Shown: positions 1 through 6,817, counted from the first letter of the stretch. The stretch is DNA of 17,092 nt from Desulfovibrio sp. (GCA_020217165.1 JAIWOE010000068.1:1-17092); one strand, 5' to 3'. The notes: generated from the sequence alone by a model not told the origin. Numbers and translations are program-made.

Positions 1-885
1 AGCCTGGGTGAACCGATAGAGCCGGGCCATACGCTCGTTGCAGTGCAGGATAACACCCTCGCGATCCACTACCAGTACTCCGAAGGCACCGTATTCCAAC
101 ACGGCCTTCATGAAGGCCTCGTGGCGGCGGCTTTCCTCCTGGGCCTGCTGCAGGGCCAGCATGTGGTGGGCCAGTTGCTGGTGCATGCGTTCCAGGTCCA
201 TGCTGTGGCGTGCGGCCACGGCTTCCAGGGCCTGGCCGCGCTCCTGCAGGGCCAGTTCGGACAACTCCAGGGTGGCCACATGCTCGCTGAGCTGGCGGTT
301 CATGTCCCGGATGCGGGCGTAGAGGGCATAGCTTTCCAGCGTCTGGGCACAGCCATGAAAGATGATGGACAGCAGGCTGTAGGATGGGTCGAGGATTTCG
401 TCACGGTCCTGCCCCAGGATGCCAAGGAAGACGCCGCGGGTGCGGGAGATGGTGGCCAGGGAGTGCAGCAGGAGGGTCTGGCTGCCGTCGGCGGTGGACA
501 GCATCACGGGTTTGGACCGCTGCAGCACCCAGGCCAGGGTATGATCCTGGATGAGGCGTTCCAACTCGGCCTCGAACCAGCGGCGCTGGGACGCGGGCTC
601 GTGGAAGGCGAGTTGCAGGTCGCTATCCTTTTCGTTCACCAGAAAGAACCCGAAGCCGGAGAGGCGCACCAGGGTGCGCAGCTTCATGGCTGTTTCCAGA
701 AGAATGGGCAGGGGAGAATCCAGCCGGTTGAGGCTGACGGTAAAGCTGCCCAGGGAGGCGGCCATTTCCAGGGCGTTCAGGGCGGCGCGTTTTTCGGCGA
801 TGAGACGCCGCACCACCTCGCCTCGATCTGGTGGCTCCGGGGGCGTGGGCCCGGCGTCCGGCGGTGGCTTCTGACTGTCTTCCAT
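1..885 (-). CDS. GAF-like / coiled-coil / PAS sensor protein (C-terminus outside window)
   Basis: The reading frame is open from an ATG at 885 to the left edge, giving 295 residues of the N-terminal part. Residues about 1-25 are a proline-rich tail. Residues about 45-190 look like a GAF-type sensory domain (conserved features such as FGFFLVNEKDSDLQL and GVFLGILGQDRDEILDPSYSLL). A long charged helix at about 200-265 (LSEHVATLELSELALQERGQ) resembles a signalling coiled coil. A PAS domain then begins (AVLEYGAFGVLVVDREGVILHCNERMARLY). The output domain (kinase, GGDEF or other) lies beyond the window and cannot be named. The start is 10 nt after the stop of the upstream HDOD gene, so the two are probably co-transcribed and translationally coupled; the ribosome site is weak, which fits coupling. 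No transmembrane segment is visible, so a cytoplasmic sensor is likely. The GAF assignment is by pattern only. Confidence 0.75.
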   Translation of the reverse strand, partial: MEDSQKPPPDAGPTPPEPPDRGEVVRRLIAEKRAALNALEMAASLGSFTVSLNRLDSPLPILLETAMKLRTLVRLSGFGFFLVNEKDSDLQLAFHEPASQRRWFEAELERLIQDHTLAWVLQRSKPVMLSTADGSQTLLLHSLATISRTRGVFLGILGQDRDEILDPSYSLLSIIFHGCAQTLESYALYARIRDMNRQLSEHVATLELSELALQERGQALEAVAARHSMDLERMHQQLAHHMLALQQAQEESRRHEAFMKAVLEYGAFGVLVVDREGVILHCNERMARLYRFTQA

Positions 886-895
886 CGGGACCACG

Positions 896-2152
896 CTATT
901 TGATGAAGAACATGCGCACGATGTCGTCGAGTTGTCGTTCCACTTGTTTGACGGCGCCAGCCACCACGCCGGGGGTGATCTCCAGGGCATCCCAGGCCCT
1001 GGCCTCCAGGCTGGGGACGTAGGGCGCGCCGCTGGCGCCGATGCTCAGGGCCAGGACAATGCAATCCGCCACGTTGACAAAGGACGTCTCCAGCAGATTG
1101 GCTGCCTTGAGGGGGGTGTGGTGGAAGGTGATCATCCGCTCCAGATCCGCCGGGAAATGCCAGGATTTGAGGAGCCGGCCGGCCACCTGGGCATGGTCGA
1201 ATCCAAAAATGCGTCGTTCGGTCCGCCACAGGGGCAGCCCCTCCACCCGGGCCAGGGCCATGGCGTAGCGCATGTGGTCCGGGTGCTCCTTGAGAAGCAC
1301 CAGCCGGCCGATGTCGTGCAGCAGGCCGGCCACGAAGAAGCGTTCCTCGGAAAGGCCGGGCTTTCTGCTGGCCAGGGCCCGGGCAAACAGCCCGCAGCCC
1401 ACGCTGTGCTCCCAGAAGCGGCGCATGTTCAGGCCCTGAGCGCGCATGTTTTCGAACTCCCGCATCACCGTGACGCCATGCGCCAGGGTGGTGAGCTCGT
1501 TGGATCCCAGCAGGGTCACGGCGCGGTGGATGGTGTCAATGCGACCGGGAAAGCCGTAAAAAGGACTGTTGACGAGTTTGAGCAGCCGGGCCGAAAGACT
1601 GACATCCTTGCCCACCACCTCGGCAATGTGCATGGCCGAACTGCGGGGGTTCTGGATGACCTCCATGATGCGGTGGTAGATATCTGGCAGGGTGCACAGC
1701 TTGACATGGCGGGCCACCAGGGCGTCCAGGGAGACGTTGGCCTCGGCCAGCTTGGCATGCTGGAGCAGGAACTGTTCGTCTTCGCGGGAGTCGTAGGGGG
1801 CGGGGGGGTCGCAGGTGCCTTCCAGCACCCGGCGCGAAAGGCCCAGCAGGGCCAGTTGGAACAGCTCCTGGATGACGGGATGGCCGCGATTGCTCAGGCG
1901 GAACCGGTGGGCCAGCCACTCCTCGCACTCCTGCAGCACCAGGGGATCAATGTGCGAGATGGCCTCCCCCATGACGACATTGCGTTGCACGCCTTCCACA
2001 TCCACCTCTGGGACACCCCAGATGGTCATGATGCGGATGTGTTTGCTCTCCAGCGTAGTCCCCTTGCCGAGGAGAAACCTGCCATTTGGGGCGTACAAAT
2101 CACTCCCGAGCACCATGCTTGGTTGCAAGTCGCATGTATTTATCAGTCCCAC
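896..2152 (-). CDS. HDOD domain signalling protein
   Basis: The protein has 418 aa. Residues about 1-60 (CDLQPSMVLGSDLYAPNGRF) resemble the short N-terminal module often found ahead of HD-type domains. Residues about 150-345 are an HDOD domain, with the typical LPDIYHRIMEVIQNP, VVGKDVSLSARLLKLVNSPFYG and AVTLLGSNELTTLA blocks. It keeps an HD pair at about H279-D280 (GLLHDIGRLVLL), so some HD-phosphohydrolase residues remain, but no GYP motif is seen. HDOD proteins are generally signalling or adaptor proteins in motility, biofilm and cyclic-nucleotide pathways; the specific partner is unknown. The start is a GTG at 2152, preceded by a strong AAAGGAGG site at 2162-2169 with 9-nt spacing, which decides the start. 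It is first in a two-gene minus-strand unit with the PAS/GAF sensor. Confidence 0.9.
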   Translation of the reverse strand: MGLINTCDLQPSMVLGSDLYAPNGRFLLGKGTTLESKHIRIMTIWGVPEVDVEGVQRNVVMGEAISHIDPLVLQECEEWLAHRFRLSNRGHPVIQELFQLALLGLSRRVLEGTCDPPAPYDSREDEQFLLQHAKLAEANVSLDALVARHVKLCTLPDIYHRIMEVIQNPRSSAMHIAEVVGKDVSLSARLLKLVNSPFYGFPGRIDTIHRAVTLLGSNELTTLAHGVTVMREFENMRAQGLNMRRFWEHSVGCGLFARALASRKPGLSEERFFVAGLLHDIGRLVLLKEHPDHMRYAMALARVEGLPLWRTERRIFGFDHAQVAGRLLKSWHFPADLERMITFHHTPLKAANLLETSFVNVADCIVLALSIGASGAPYVPSLEARAWDALEITPGVVAGAVKQVERQLDDIVRMFFIK

Positions 2153-2161
2153 GCCCTGATG

Positions 2162-2169
2162 CCTCCTTT
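2162..2169 (-). promoter_or_regulatory. Shine-Dalgarno site fixing the GTG start of the HDOD gene
   Basis: The minus strand reads AAAGGAGG, nearly perfectly complementary to the 16S rRNA tail, 9 nt before a GTG codon. There is no competing ATG with a similar site, so the GTG is the likely start. Confidence 0.85.
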
Positions 2170-2223
2170 ACAAGGCAAGGCCAACGCATGTTGCAGCGTC
2201 TTCGCAAGATGACTTGACACGGG

Positions 2224-2241
2224 TGACCATGTGCAAGGTCA
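2224..2241. promoter_or_regulatory. Inverted repeat TGACC-N8-GGTCA upstream of the HDOD gene
   Basis: Perfect 5-bp arms at 2224-2228 and 2237-2241, total 18 bp, a geometry compatible with a dimeric regulator. It lies about 70 bp upstream of the GTG start. Five-base arms occur by chance, so this is only a candidate. Confidence 0.3.
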
Positions 2242-2255
2242 TTGCGTCAATGCAA

Positions 2256-2283
2256 TGCATATCGCATATGGTAAATATATGCA
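2256..2283. promoter_or_regulatory. AT-rich dyad TGCATAT-N14-ATATGCA
   Basis: Perfect 7-bp arms at 2256-2262 and 2277-2283. A direct repeat GCATATC/GCATATG occupies 2257-2270. It stands out from the GC-rich surroundings and overlaps the only plausible minus-strand promoter of the HDOD gene, so it could be an operator. The binding protein is unknown. Confidence 0.35.
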
Positions 2284-2511
2284 ACTGGTTCATGGAAGCT
2301 ATGCTGGGATGCAGGATGGCGTCGCGGGGAGGGCGGCTGTACCGTGGGGAGACAGCGCAGGCGTAAAAAGCGCCGCAGATCGCGAAAGAGGCTGTGGACG
2401 AAGGGATATATTGAATAGCTCACGCATTGGCGCCCATGGTGTATCGACATGGCGTACTCCGCGCATGGTTGCAACACTTGGCTACGTTGCGGGTGCAATG
2501 TGGTGGCATCA

Positions 2512-2934
2512 TCATGGTGCGGATTTGCAGGAAACACCGCACAGTGTCACGCCCAGACGCTCCCGGGTGGTGAAGACCACCCGCACTTCCTGGCCGGGGC
2601 GTCCGTCGGCATGCTGCTCCTTGCAGTCCATGAGCAGACTGCCGCCCTCTTGTTTTTCCAGGCAATCCCAAAATCGAGACTCCCCGGTGTGGATGCAGCG
2701 GGTGGTCAGGTACAGGCTTGCGCCCTTGCTCGTGTCCTTGCCCTGGGTCGGCCGTTCATGCACCGGCGAGGCCTCGCACGGGGCGGTGAACGCCTGGTGC
2801 AGGGCGTTGCCGGGGGGCTGCTGGGCCAGGCTGGCCGTTGGGCCAAACGTGGCGCATGGTGTCCATCCAAGCAGTATTCCCAAGAGGATGAACATGGCGC
2901 GCGTGGCGGGCGTGATGCACATGGTGCTGGGCAT
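2512..2934 (-). CDS. Small secreted six-cysteine protein, function unknown
   Basis: The protein has 140 aa and I do not recognise a family. Residues 14-24 (MFILLGILLGW) form the hydrophobic core of a signal peptide, with a likely cleavage after Ala37 (ASLA/QQ). The mature chain of about 103 residues has six cysteines (53, 80, 91, 104, 132, 136). An even number suits three disulfides in an exported protein. The start at 2934 is chosen because AGGAG lies at 2941-2945 with 6-nt spacing. An in-frame ATG at 2955 falls inside the predicted -10 box, so it cannot be in the transcript. The gene is divergent from the histidine kinase at 3090, which may hint at shared control. The periplasmic or extracellular location is inferred from the signal peptide. 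Confidence 0.75.
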   Translation of the reverse strand: MPSTMCITPATRAMFILLGILLGWTPCATFGPTASLAQQPPGNALHQAFTAPCEASPVHERPTQGKDTSKGASLYLTTRCIHTGESRFWDCLEKQEGGSLLMDCKEQHADGRPGQEVRVVFTTRERLGVTLCGVSCKSAP

Positions 2935-2940
2935 GGTGTG

Positions 2941-2945
2941 CTCCT
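2941..2945 (-). promoter_or_regulatory. Ribosome-binding site of the six-cysteine secreted protein
   Basis: AGGAG on the minus strand, 6 nt before the ATG at 2934. It selects this start over the upstream in-frame ATG at 2955. Confidence 0.75.
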
Positions 2946-2954
2946 GTTGCAACA

Positions 2955-2983
2955 ATTGTAGGGATCCTGCCCCATCCTGGCAA
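2955..2983 (-). promoter_or_regulatory. Near-consensus sigma-70 promoter of the six-cysteine protein gene
   Basis: On the minus strand, TTGCCA (2978-2983) is separated by exactly 17 nt from TACAAT (2955-2960); each hexamer matches consensus at five of six positions. The predicted transcription start near 2948 gives a very short leader that just contains the ribosome site. This is the best sigma-70-type promoter I see in the window. Confidence 0.75.
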
Positions 2984-3001
2984 GGGCTTTTCCCCTGCTC
3001 C

Positions 3002-3030
3002 TTGCGCGTCGTCTGCCGACACGATATGGT
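3002..3030 (+). promoter_or_regulatory. Possible promoter of the histidine kinase / PspA-type operon
   Basis: TTGCGC (3002-3007), a 17-nt spacer and TATGGT (3025-3030), four of six matches each. It is immediately followed by a tandem GTAACTT GTAACTT direct repeat (3029-3042) that overlaps the end of the -10 and the expected start site. The promoter is moderate and could need help from a regulator. Confidence 0.4.
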
Positions 3031-3042
3031 AACTTGTAACTT
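3029..3042 (+). repeat. Tandem 7-bp direct repeat GTAACTT x2
   Basis: Two perfect adjacent copies of GTAACTT lie between the candidate -10 box and the kinase start. Short tandem heptamers at this position could be a regulator half-site pair. No family is identified. Confidence 0.4.
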
Positions 3043-3089
3043 TTCTCGTCGGATTCTGGCGCATCATGGTTGAGCACAAGGAATTCGCC

Positions 3090-4931
3090 ATGCCATCCTG
3101 CCTTGGGGGTTCCGGCCCGCATGTTCTCTCCTTCCTCGACGAAGCACTGCTGATGCAGCTGCTCGATTCCTTGCGTGCCGTCACCGGCCACGCCTGGCGC
3201 CTGGAAGACAGCCACGCCGAGGCCGGGCAGGGGGATGCCGCCGGCCTGGGCGTGGAGGTGCAGGTGGATGGCGATGTGCCCTGTCGGCTGCGCTGCAATG
3301 CCCAGCACCTGCCGCCGGACCATCTGGCCCTGGCCCAAGGCATTGCCGGGCTGCTTGCCGTGAGCATCGCCCAGCGGCTGGCGTGCGCCCGGGAGCAGCT
3401 GCACCGCATCGCCACGGAAGCCGCCCTGGCGGATCATGGCAAACGCATGCTGCTGCTGGTGGACTCCCTTCCCGTGCTCATCCACGCCCACGACAAGGAC
3501 GGCCGCTACGTGTTCTGGAACAAGGAGTGCGAGCGCGTCATCGGCTTCACGGCGGAACAGATGCTGGCGGGGGACTTCCCCGGCGTCTCCTGGATGTACT
3601 CTGCCTATGCAGATCCCATGGAAAAGTACCAGGAAGTGCACGACGGCGACCAAGACTACCGCGACAAGGAGCTAATGCTGCGCTGTGTTGACGGCGAGAT
3701 CCGCACCTTTGCCTGGACCAACATTTCCCGGCAATGTCCCATTCCCGGCTGGGCCGGCTGGGAGGTGGGCATGGACATCACCGCCCGCCTGCGCACGGAG
3801 CGCGCCTTGCAAGAGCAGGTGCAGTTCATGGAGTCCCTGATCCAGGCCGTGCCGTATCCCCTGTACATCAAGGACACCTCCCTGCGGTACATCGGCTGTA
3901 ACCGTGCCTTTGCCGAGTTCGTGGGGCGGCCCATGGAGCAATTGGCGGGCCTGCGGGCGACGGACCTGCTGGATGAGGAAGGCGCGTTGCAGATCGAGGC
4001 CTTCGAGCAGACCGTGCTGGCCGGGGGCGAACGCCGACAGCTGGAGGCCCGGCTGTCCCACGCCGACGGCAGCATGCGGGATGTCCTGCTGGAGAACAAT
4101 GCGTTTCATGGCAGTGATGGCAGCCCCCGCGGCCTGATTTGCGTCTTCACGGATATCACCGAACAAAAGCGCCACGAGCGCCAGCTGCTACACGCCAAAC
4201 GGCAGGCGGAAGAGGCCAGCCAGGCCAAAACCCGGTTCCTGACCAACATCAGCCATGAATTGCGCACGCCCCTCAATGGCATCATGGGCGCCACGGAATT
4301 GCTCCTGGCCGAGGAGCTGACCCAGGAACAGCAGGACTATTTGGGCATGGTGCGCAGCTCCACCACCAACCTGCTGCGTATCCTCAACGATATCCTGGAC
4401 CTGGCCAGCCTGGACGAAGGCCGCCTGCCCGTTACCCCCCTGCCGTGCAACTTGCACCGGGCCCTGGAGGGGCTCTTCAAACTCTTTGCCGTGCAGGCCC
4501 AATGGAAGCGGCTGCAGTTTTCCTGGACCATCGAGGAGGAAGTTCCCCAGGATGTGCTGCTGGACATGGAGCGCCTGCGCCAGGCCCTGTCCAACATTTT
4601 CTGGAATGCCTTGAAATTCACCGAGCGCGGGGAGATTGTCATCCGCGTTTGTCTGGACCCCGCGGCGCTTCCCGGGGCGGATCCTGTCGCCGTGCCCCTG
4701 CGCATTGAGATCCAGGATACGGGCATCGGCATCCCCCCGGACCAGCGCGAACGGATTTTCGAATCCTTCTCCCTGGCGGAAAGTGTGATGACAAAAAAGC
4801 ATGGCGGCGCGGGCCTGGGGCTGGCCATTTCCCACAAACTTGCGGCCCTCATGGGCGGCCGGCTGTGGGTGGAAAGCGAGGAAGGCGCAGGCTCCACCTT
4901 TTTTATGGCCCTGCCCCTGGCCCTTCCTTAG
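3090..4931 (+). CDS. Cytoplasmic PAS-PAS sensor histidine kinase
   Basis: The protein has 613 aa from the ATG at 3090, chosen because AAGGAA at 3078-3083 sits 6 nt upstream; the ATG at 3066 has no ribosome site. Residues about 1-110 are an unassigned GAF-like remnant. PAS1 spans about 120-245 (LPVLIHAHDKDGRYVFWNKECERVIGF as separate blocks) and PAS2 about 250-365 (YPLYIKDTSLRYIGCNRAF, ending VFTDITEQKR). A HisKA domain has phospho-acceptor H389 in ISHELRTPLNG. The ATPase domain has an N box (NIFWNALKFT, N506), G1 box DTGIGI, F box FESF and G2 box GGAGLGLAI, so it looks catalytically intact. There is no membrane segment and no receiver domain, and no response regulator gene is in the window. 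It stops 31 nt before a CesT-like gene and PspA-type operon, so co-transcription is likely. The ligand is unknown. Confidence 0.92.
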   Translation: MPSCLGGSGPHVLSFLDEALLMQLLDSLRAVTGHAWRLEDSHAEAGQGDAAGLGVEVQVDGDVPCRLRCNAQHLPPDHLALAQGIAGLLAVSIAQRLACAREQLHRIATEAALADHGKRMLLLVDSLPVLIHAHDKDGRYVFWNKECERVIGFTAEQMLAGDFPGVSWMYSAYADPMEKYQEVHDGDQDYRDKELMLRCVDGEIRTFAWTNISRQCPIPGWAGWEVGMDITARLRTERALQEQVQFMESLIQAVPYPLYIKDTSLRYIGCNRAFAEFVGRPMEQLAGLRATDLLDEEGALQIEAFEQTVLAGGERRQLEARLSHADGSMRDVLLENNAFHGSDGSPRGLICVFTDITEQKRHERQLLHAKRQAEEASQAKTRFLTNISHELRTPLNGIMGATELLLAEELTQEQQDYLGMVRSSTTNLLRILNDILDLASLDEGRLPVTPLPCNLHRALEGLFKLFAVQAQWKRLQFSWTIEEEVPQDVLLDMERLRQALSNIFWNALKFTERGEIVIRVCLDPAALPGADPVAVPLRIEIQDTGIGIPPDQRERIFESFSLAESVMTKKHGGAGLGLAISHKLAALMGGRLWVESEEGAGSTFFMALPLALP

Positions 4932-4962
4932 CGCGTCCCCGCGAGTCGCCTTAGGAGTCCTC

Positions 4963-5394
4963 ATGCCCCAGCAGTGCAGTACTCATCAGGCCCAGGACAG
5001 GGTCAGGGATTGCCTTCTGGAGGCGGGACTGGTCATCGAGGAGGAAGATCCCGCCGGACAGTGCTTTCTCGTGAGTCGGGAAGAGGAGGGCATTTCGCGC
5101 ATGCTGGTGGTGTGGGAGGAGGATCTCCTGGTCATGGAGCAGGCCGTCATGCCCTTCGGGGGCGACGCCGCCTGCAGCATGCGTCTGTTGCAGATGAACC
5201 GCGGGCTGCTGCGCGGCGCCTTTTGTCTGACGTCCGATGGCACCACGGTGGTGTTCCGCCATGTTCTGCCCCTGGTCGCCTTGGACAGCCAGGAACTGGC
5301 CGCCTGCCTGGGGGCCCTCTCCCTGGCCCTGGCCGAGGGGGCTGGGGACTTTCTGGCCTGGACCGATCGCGCCGTGCAACAAGGCAAGGGCTGA
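4963..5394 (+). CDS. CesT/YbjN-like small protein of the PspA-type operon
   Basis: The protein has 143 aa. The start at 4963 has AGGAG (4953-4957) 5 nt upstream; an in-frame extension back into the kinase gene is overlap and not used. The chain is acidic, with alternating strand and helix patterns: a DRVRDCLLEAGLVIEEED helix, strands around CFLVSREEEG and MLVVWEEDLLVM, a long segment ending LTSDGTTVVFRHVLPL, and a final helix SQELAACLGALSLALAEG. This layout resembles the CesT/Tir type III chaperone or YbjN fold. In Escherichia coli the pspA paralogue yjfJ follows yjfI (DUF2170), which holds an equivalent position. A chaperone or adaptor role for the next-encoded PspA homologue is an inference. 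Family assignment is by pattern, not search. Confidence 0.7.
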   Translation: MPQQCSTHQAQDRVRDCLLEAGLVIEEEDPAGQCFLVSREEEGISRMLVVWEEDLLVMEQAVMPFGGDAACSMRLLQMNRGLLRGAFCLTSDGTTVVFRHVLPLVALDSQELAACLGALSLALAEGAGDFLAWTDRAVQQGKG

Positions 5395-5426
5395 GGGCGC
5401 GTTGGCGCAGGGAAAGGAGCGTTGCC

Positions 5427-6149
5427 ATGTCCATGTTCCAGCGAGTGATCAAGGCCTGCCAGGGCACGTCCCAGGCCGCCTTGGGGACCACCTTGGGAGC
5501 CATGCCCGATTCCTTGGGGAGTCTCATCACAGACTTCGAACCAACCCTCCGGGAGCTCCGGCAGGACCTGCAGCAGGCCGCGCACAGTCTGGCCGAGATC
5601 AGGACCCTGGCCTTGCGTACCCGCCGTGAGGCCAACCGCGCCACGCGTCGAGCTGCAGCGTGCGAAGCCTCGGCCATCCAGTTGCTCCGGCGCATGCAGG
5701 CCGGTGACCTGCCCCCGGAGGACGCCGAGCCTCTGGCGGCCCAGGCCCTGCAGGACAAGGAGGCCGAGGTCTCCGACGCCCTGCGCCTGACCCAGGAGGC
5801 CGCCCGCCTGGAGCAGATGGCCGGTCGGCTGCAGTCCAACGTGGAGACCCTCCAGACCTCGGTGCGCACCGTTGAAGCAGCGGTGCGCACCCTGCGGGCC
5901 AGGCGCGCCCTTGCCCGCGCCACTGCCCGCATCGACCAGCGGCTGGCCGGCCTGGGCAGCGCCGGCACCATGGCCCTGCTGGAGCAGATGCAGGGCCGGG
6001 AGGCATTGGGGGAGGCCCTGGCCCAGGCAGGCAGGGACGTGGAGGAAGAGATCGCCGCGGCCCTGGCCGGCGCCAACCCCCAGGTGGTGCAGACCCTGGA
6101 GGACCTCAAGCGCAGGTTGGGTCTCCTGCCCGCCGGGGCAGCGCCATGA
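5427..6149 (+). CDS. PspA/IM30 family protein
   Basis: The protein has 240 aa, almost entirely helical and rich in Ala, Arg, Glu and Gln, as in PspA/Vipp1 (ESCRT-III-like) membrane-remodelling and stress proteins. It starts with an amphipathic segment MSMFQRVIKACQG, comparable to the membrane-binding N-terminus of PspA. The long coiled-coil core runs from about residue 40 (TLRELRQDLQQAAHSLAEIR) to about 180 (RARRALARATARIDQRLAGL). The usual N-terminal AED/EDP-type block is not recognisable, so it is a divergent member closer to YjfJ-type paralogues than to classical PspA. The ATG at 5427 has AAGGAG (5414-5419) 7 nt upstream. Its stop overlaps the next start by 4 nt (ATGA). Expected role: binding and stabilising the inner membrane under envelope stress. 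Confidence 0.85.
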   Translation: MSMFQRVIKACQGTSQAALGTTLGAMPDSLGSLITDFEPTLRELRQDLQQAAHSLAEIRTLALRTRREANRATRRAAACEASAIQLLRRMQAGDLPPEDAEPLAAQALQDKEAEVSDALRLTQEAARLEQMAGRLQSNVETLQTSVRTVEAAVRTLRARRALARATARIDQRLAGLGSAGTMALLEQMQGREALGEALAQAGRDVEEEIAAALAGANPQVVQTLEDLKRRLGLLPAGAAP

Positions 6150-6772
6150 GCCTGTTTTCCCGCATCCTCAAAACCGTGGGCGTTGGCGGCGCAGAGGCCC
6201 CTGGCCCTGGCCCTGGCCCTGAGAATGGGCCAGACGCGTTGCCCTGTCGCGCCGGGATGGCCCTTGCGACACTTCTTCCCGGCGATACCCTGGAATATGC
6301 CCTCGCCACCTGGCGGGTGACGGCCCTCCATCGGTACGATTTCAAGGAATATCAGGCCCGGGAATGGCAGTTGGAGTCTGCCGCGGGCACCCGCTGGCTG
6401 GGGCAGGAGGAGGGCGACGAGGCCTACTGGTCCTTGTCCCAACCCCTGCCACTTACTGCCCTGGGGACGGCCCAACGTGCCTCCATCCGCGCCCGCATCC
6501 GCAAGACCGGCGACCCGCCGGACACCCTGGAGCACGGCGGCCAGCGGTATCTTCTGGAGGACATGGCCGCCGGCCATTGGTACAAGGACTGCCAGGACCC
6601 GCCCCAGCCCTTCCTCCGATGGCACTACGTGCGTGAGGATGGCGAACAGTTTCTGACGATGACCCAGTGGGGCGAGGACGAATTCGAAGCCGCCGCGGGT
6701 CAGCAGGTGCACCCCTGGCAGTTCACCAACCTGACCCCTGGCGAAGGCAGGGGAGCGCATCAAGACCCTTGA
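6146..6772 (+). CDS. DUF4178-like protein of the PspA-type operon
   Basis: The protein has 208 aa. It overlaps the PspA gene by 4 nt, so it is translationally coupled; the ribosome site is weak. The N-terminus MSLFSRILKTVGVGG is an amphipathic stretch very like the PspA N-terminus next door. A Pro-Gly repeat linker (about residues 17-27) follows, encoded by CCCTGG hexamers. The main domain from about residue 38 has LLPGDTLEYALATWRVTALH, an aromatic-rich core (REWQLES, TRWLGQEEGDEAYW) and a C-terminal block with LRWHYVREDGEQFLTM. This pattern fits DUF4178; the DUF2491 (YjfK) family holds the same position in the E. coli yjf operon and is the alternative. Function is unknown. A membrane-associated partner of PspA is inferred from the operon and the N-terminus. 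Confidence 0.72.
   Translation: MSLFSRILKTVGVGGAEAPGPGPGPENGPDALPCRAGMALATLLPGDTLEYALATWRVTALHRYDFKEYQAREWQLESAAGTRWLGQEEGDEAYWSLSQPLPLTALGTAQRASIRARIRKTGDPPDTLEHGGQRYLLEDMAAGHWYKDCQDPPQPFLRWHYVREDGEQFLTMTQWGEDEFEAAAGQQVHPWQFTNLTPGEGRGAHQDP
6199..6222 (+). repeat. CCCTGG hexamer repeat encoding a Pro-Gly linker
   Basis: Three perfect CCCTGG units plus a degenerate fourth (CCCTGA) lie inside the DUF4178-like gene. The repeat preserves the frame and encodes alternating Pro-Gly, a flexible linker between the N-terminal helix and the main domain. Hexamer slippage could change linker length without a frameshift. Confidence 0.8.
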
Positions 6773-6817
6773 CGAAGCGGCCTGCGGCGTGGCATATATT
6801 TCTTTTTAATTTTTTCG

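Larger units (their letters stand above)
2170..2511. other. AT-richer intergenic region with dyad elements
   Basis: About 340 nt without a convincing gene. Short ORFs cross it on both strands but lack ribosome sites and protein-like composition. The part nearest the HDOD gene holds an inverted repeat TGACC-N8-GGTCA (2224-2241) and a longer AT-rich dyad TGCATAT-N14-ATATGCA (2256-2283) with an internal CATATG. A possible minus-strand promoter overlaps the second dyad: TTGCAT (2279-2284), a 17-nt spacer and TATGCA (2256-2261); its -10 matches consensus poorly. A perfect TTGACA (2214-2219) lies on the plus strand but has no good -10 and no gene in front of it. No clear terminator follows the small secreted-protein gene that ends at 2512. 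Confidence 0.5.

Noticed and set aside
43..903. 286-aa plus-strand ORF at the left edge
   Set aside because: It is antisense to the PAS/GAF sensor, is rich in Gln/Gly/His from reversed GC-rich codons, and has no domain pattern or ribosome site.
932..2212. 426-aa plus-strand ORF
   Set aside because: It lies antisense over the clear HDOD gene and has typical shadow composition.
2214..2242. Plus-strand promoter with a perfect TTGACA in the intergenic region
   Set aside because: The -10 (GGTCAT) is poor and no gene lies in front of it.
2231..3073. 280-aa plus-strand ORF covering the intergenic region and the small secreted-protein gene
   Set aside because: No ribosome site and no protein-like pattern; the minus-strand gene here has a signal peptide, promoter and ribosome site.
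5147..6763. 538-aa minus-strand ORF
   Set aside because: It is antisense across three genes of the PspA-type operon and full of low-complexity Arg/Ala/Ser.
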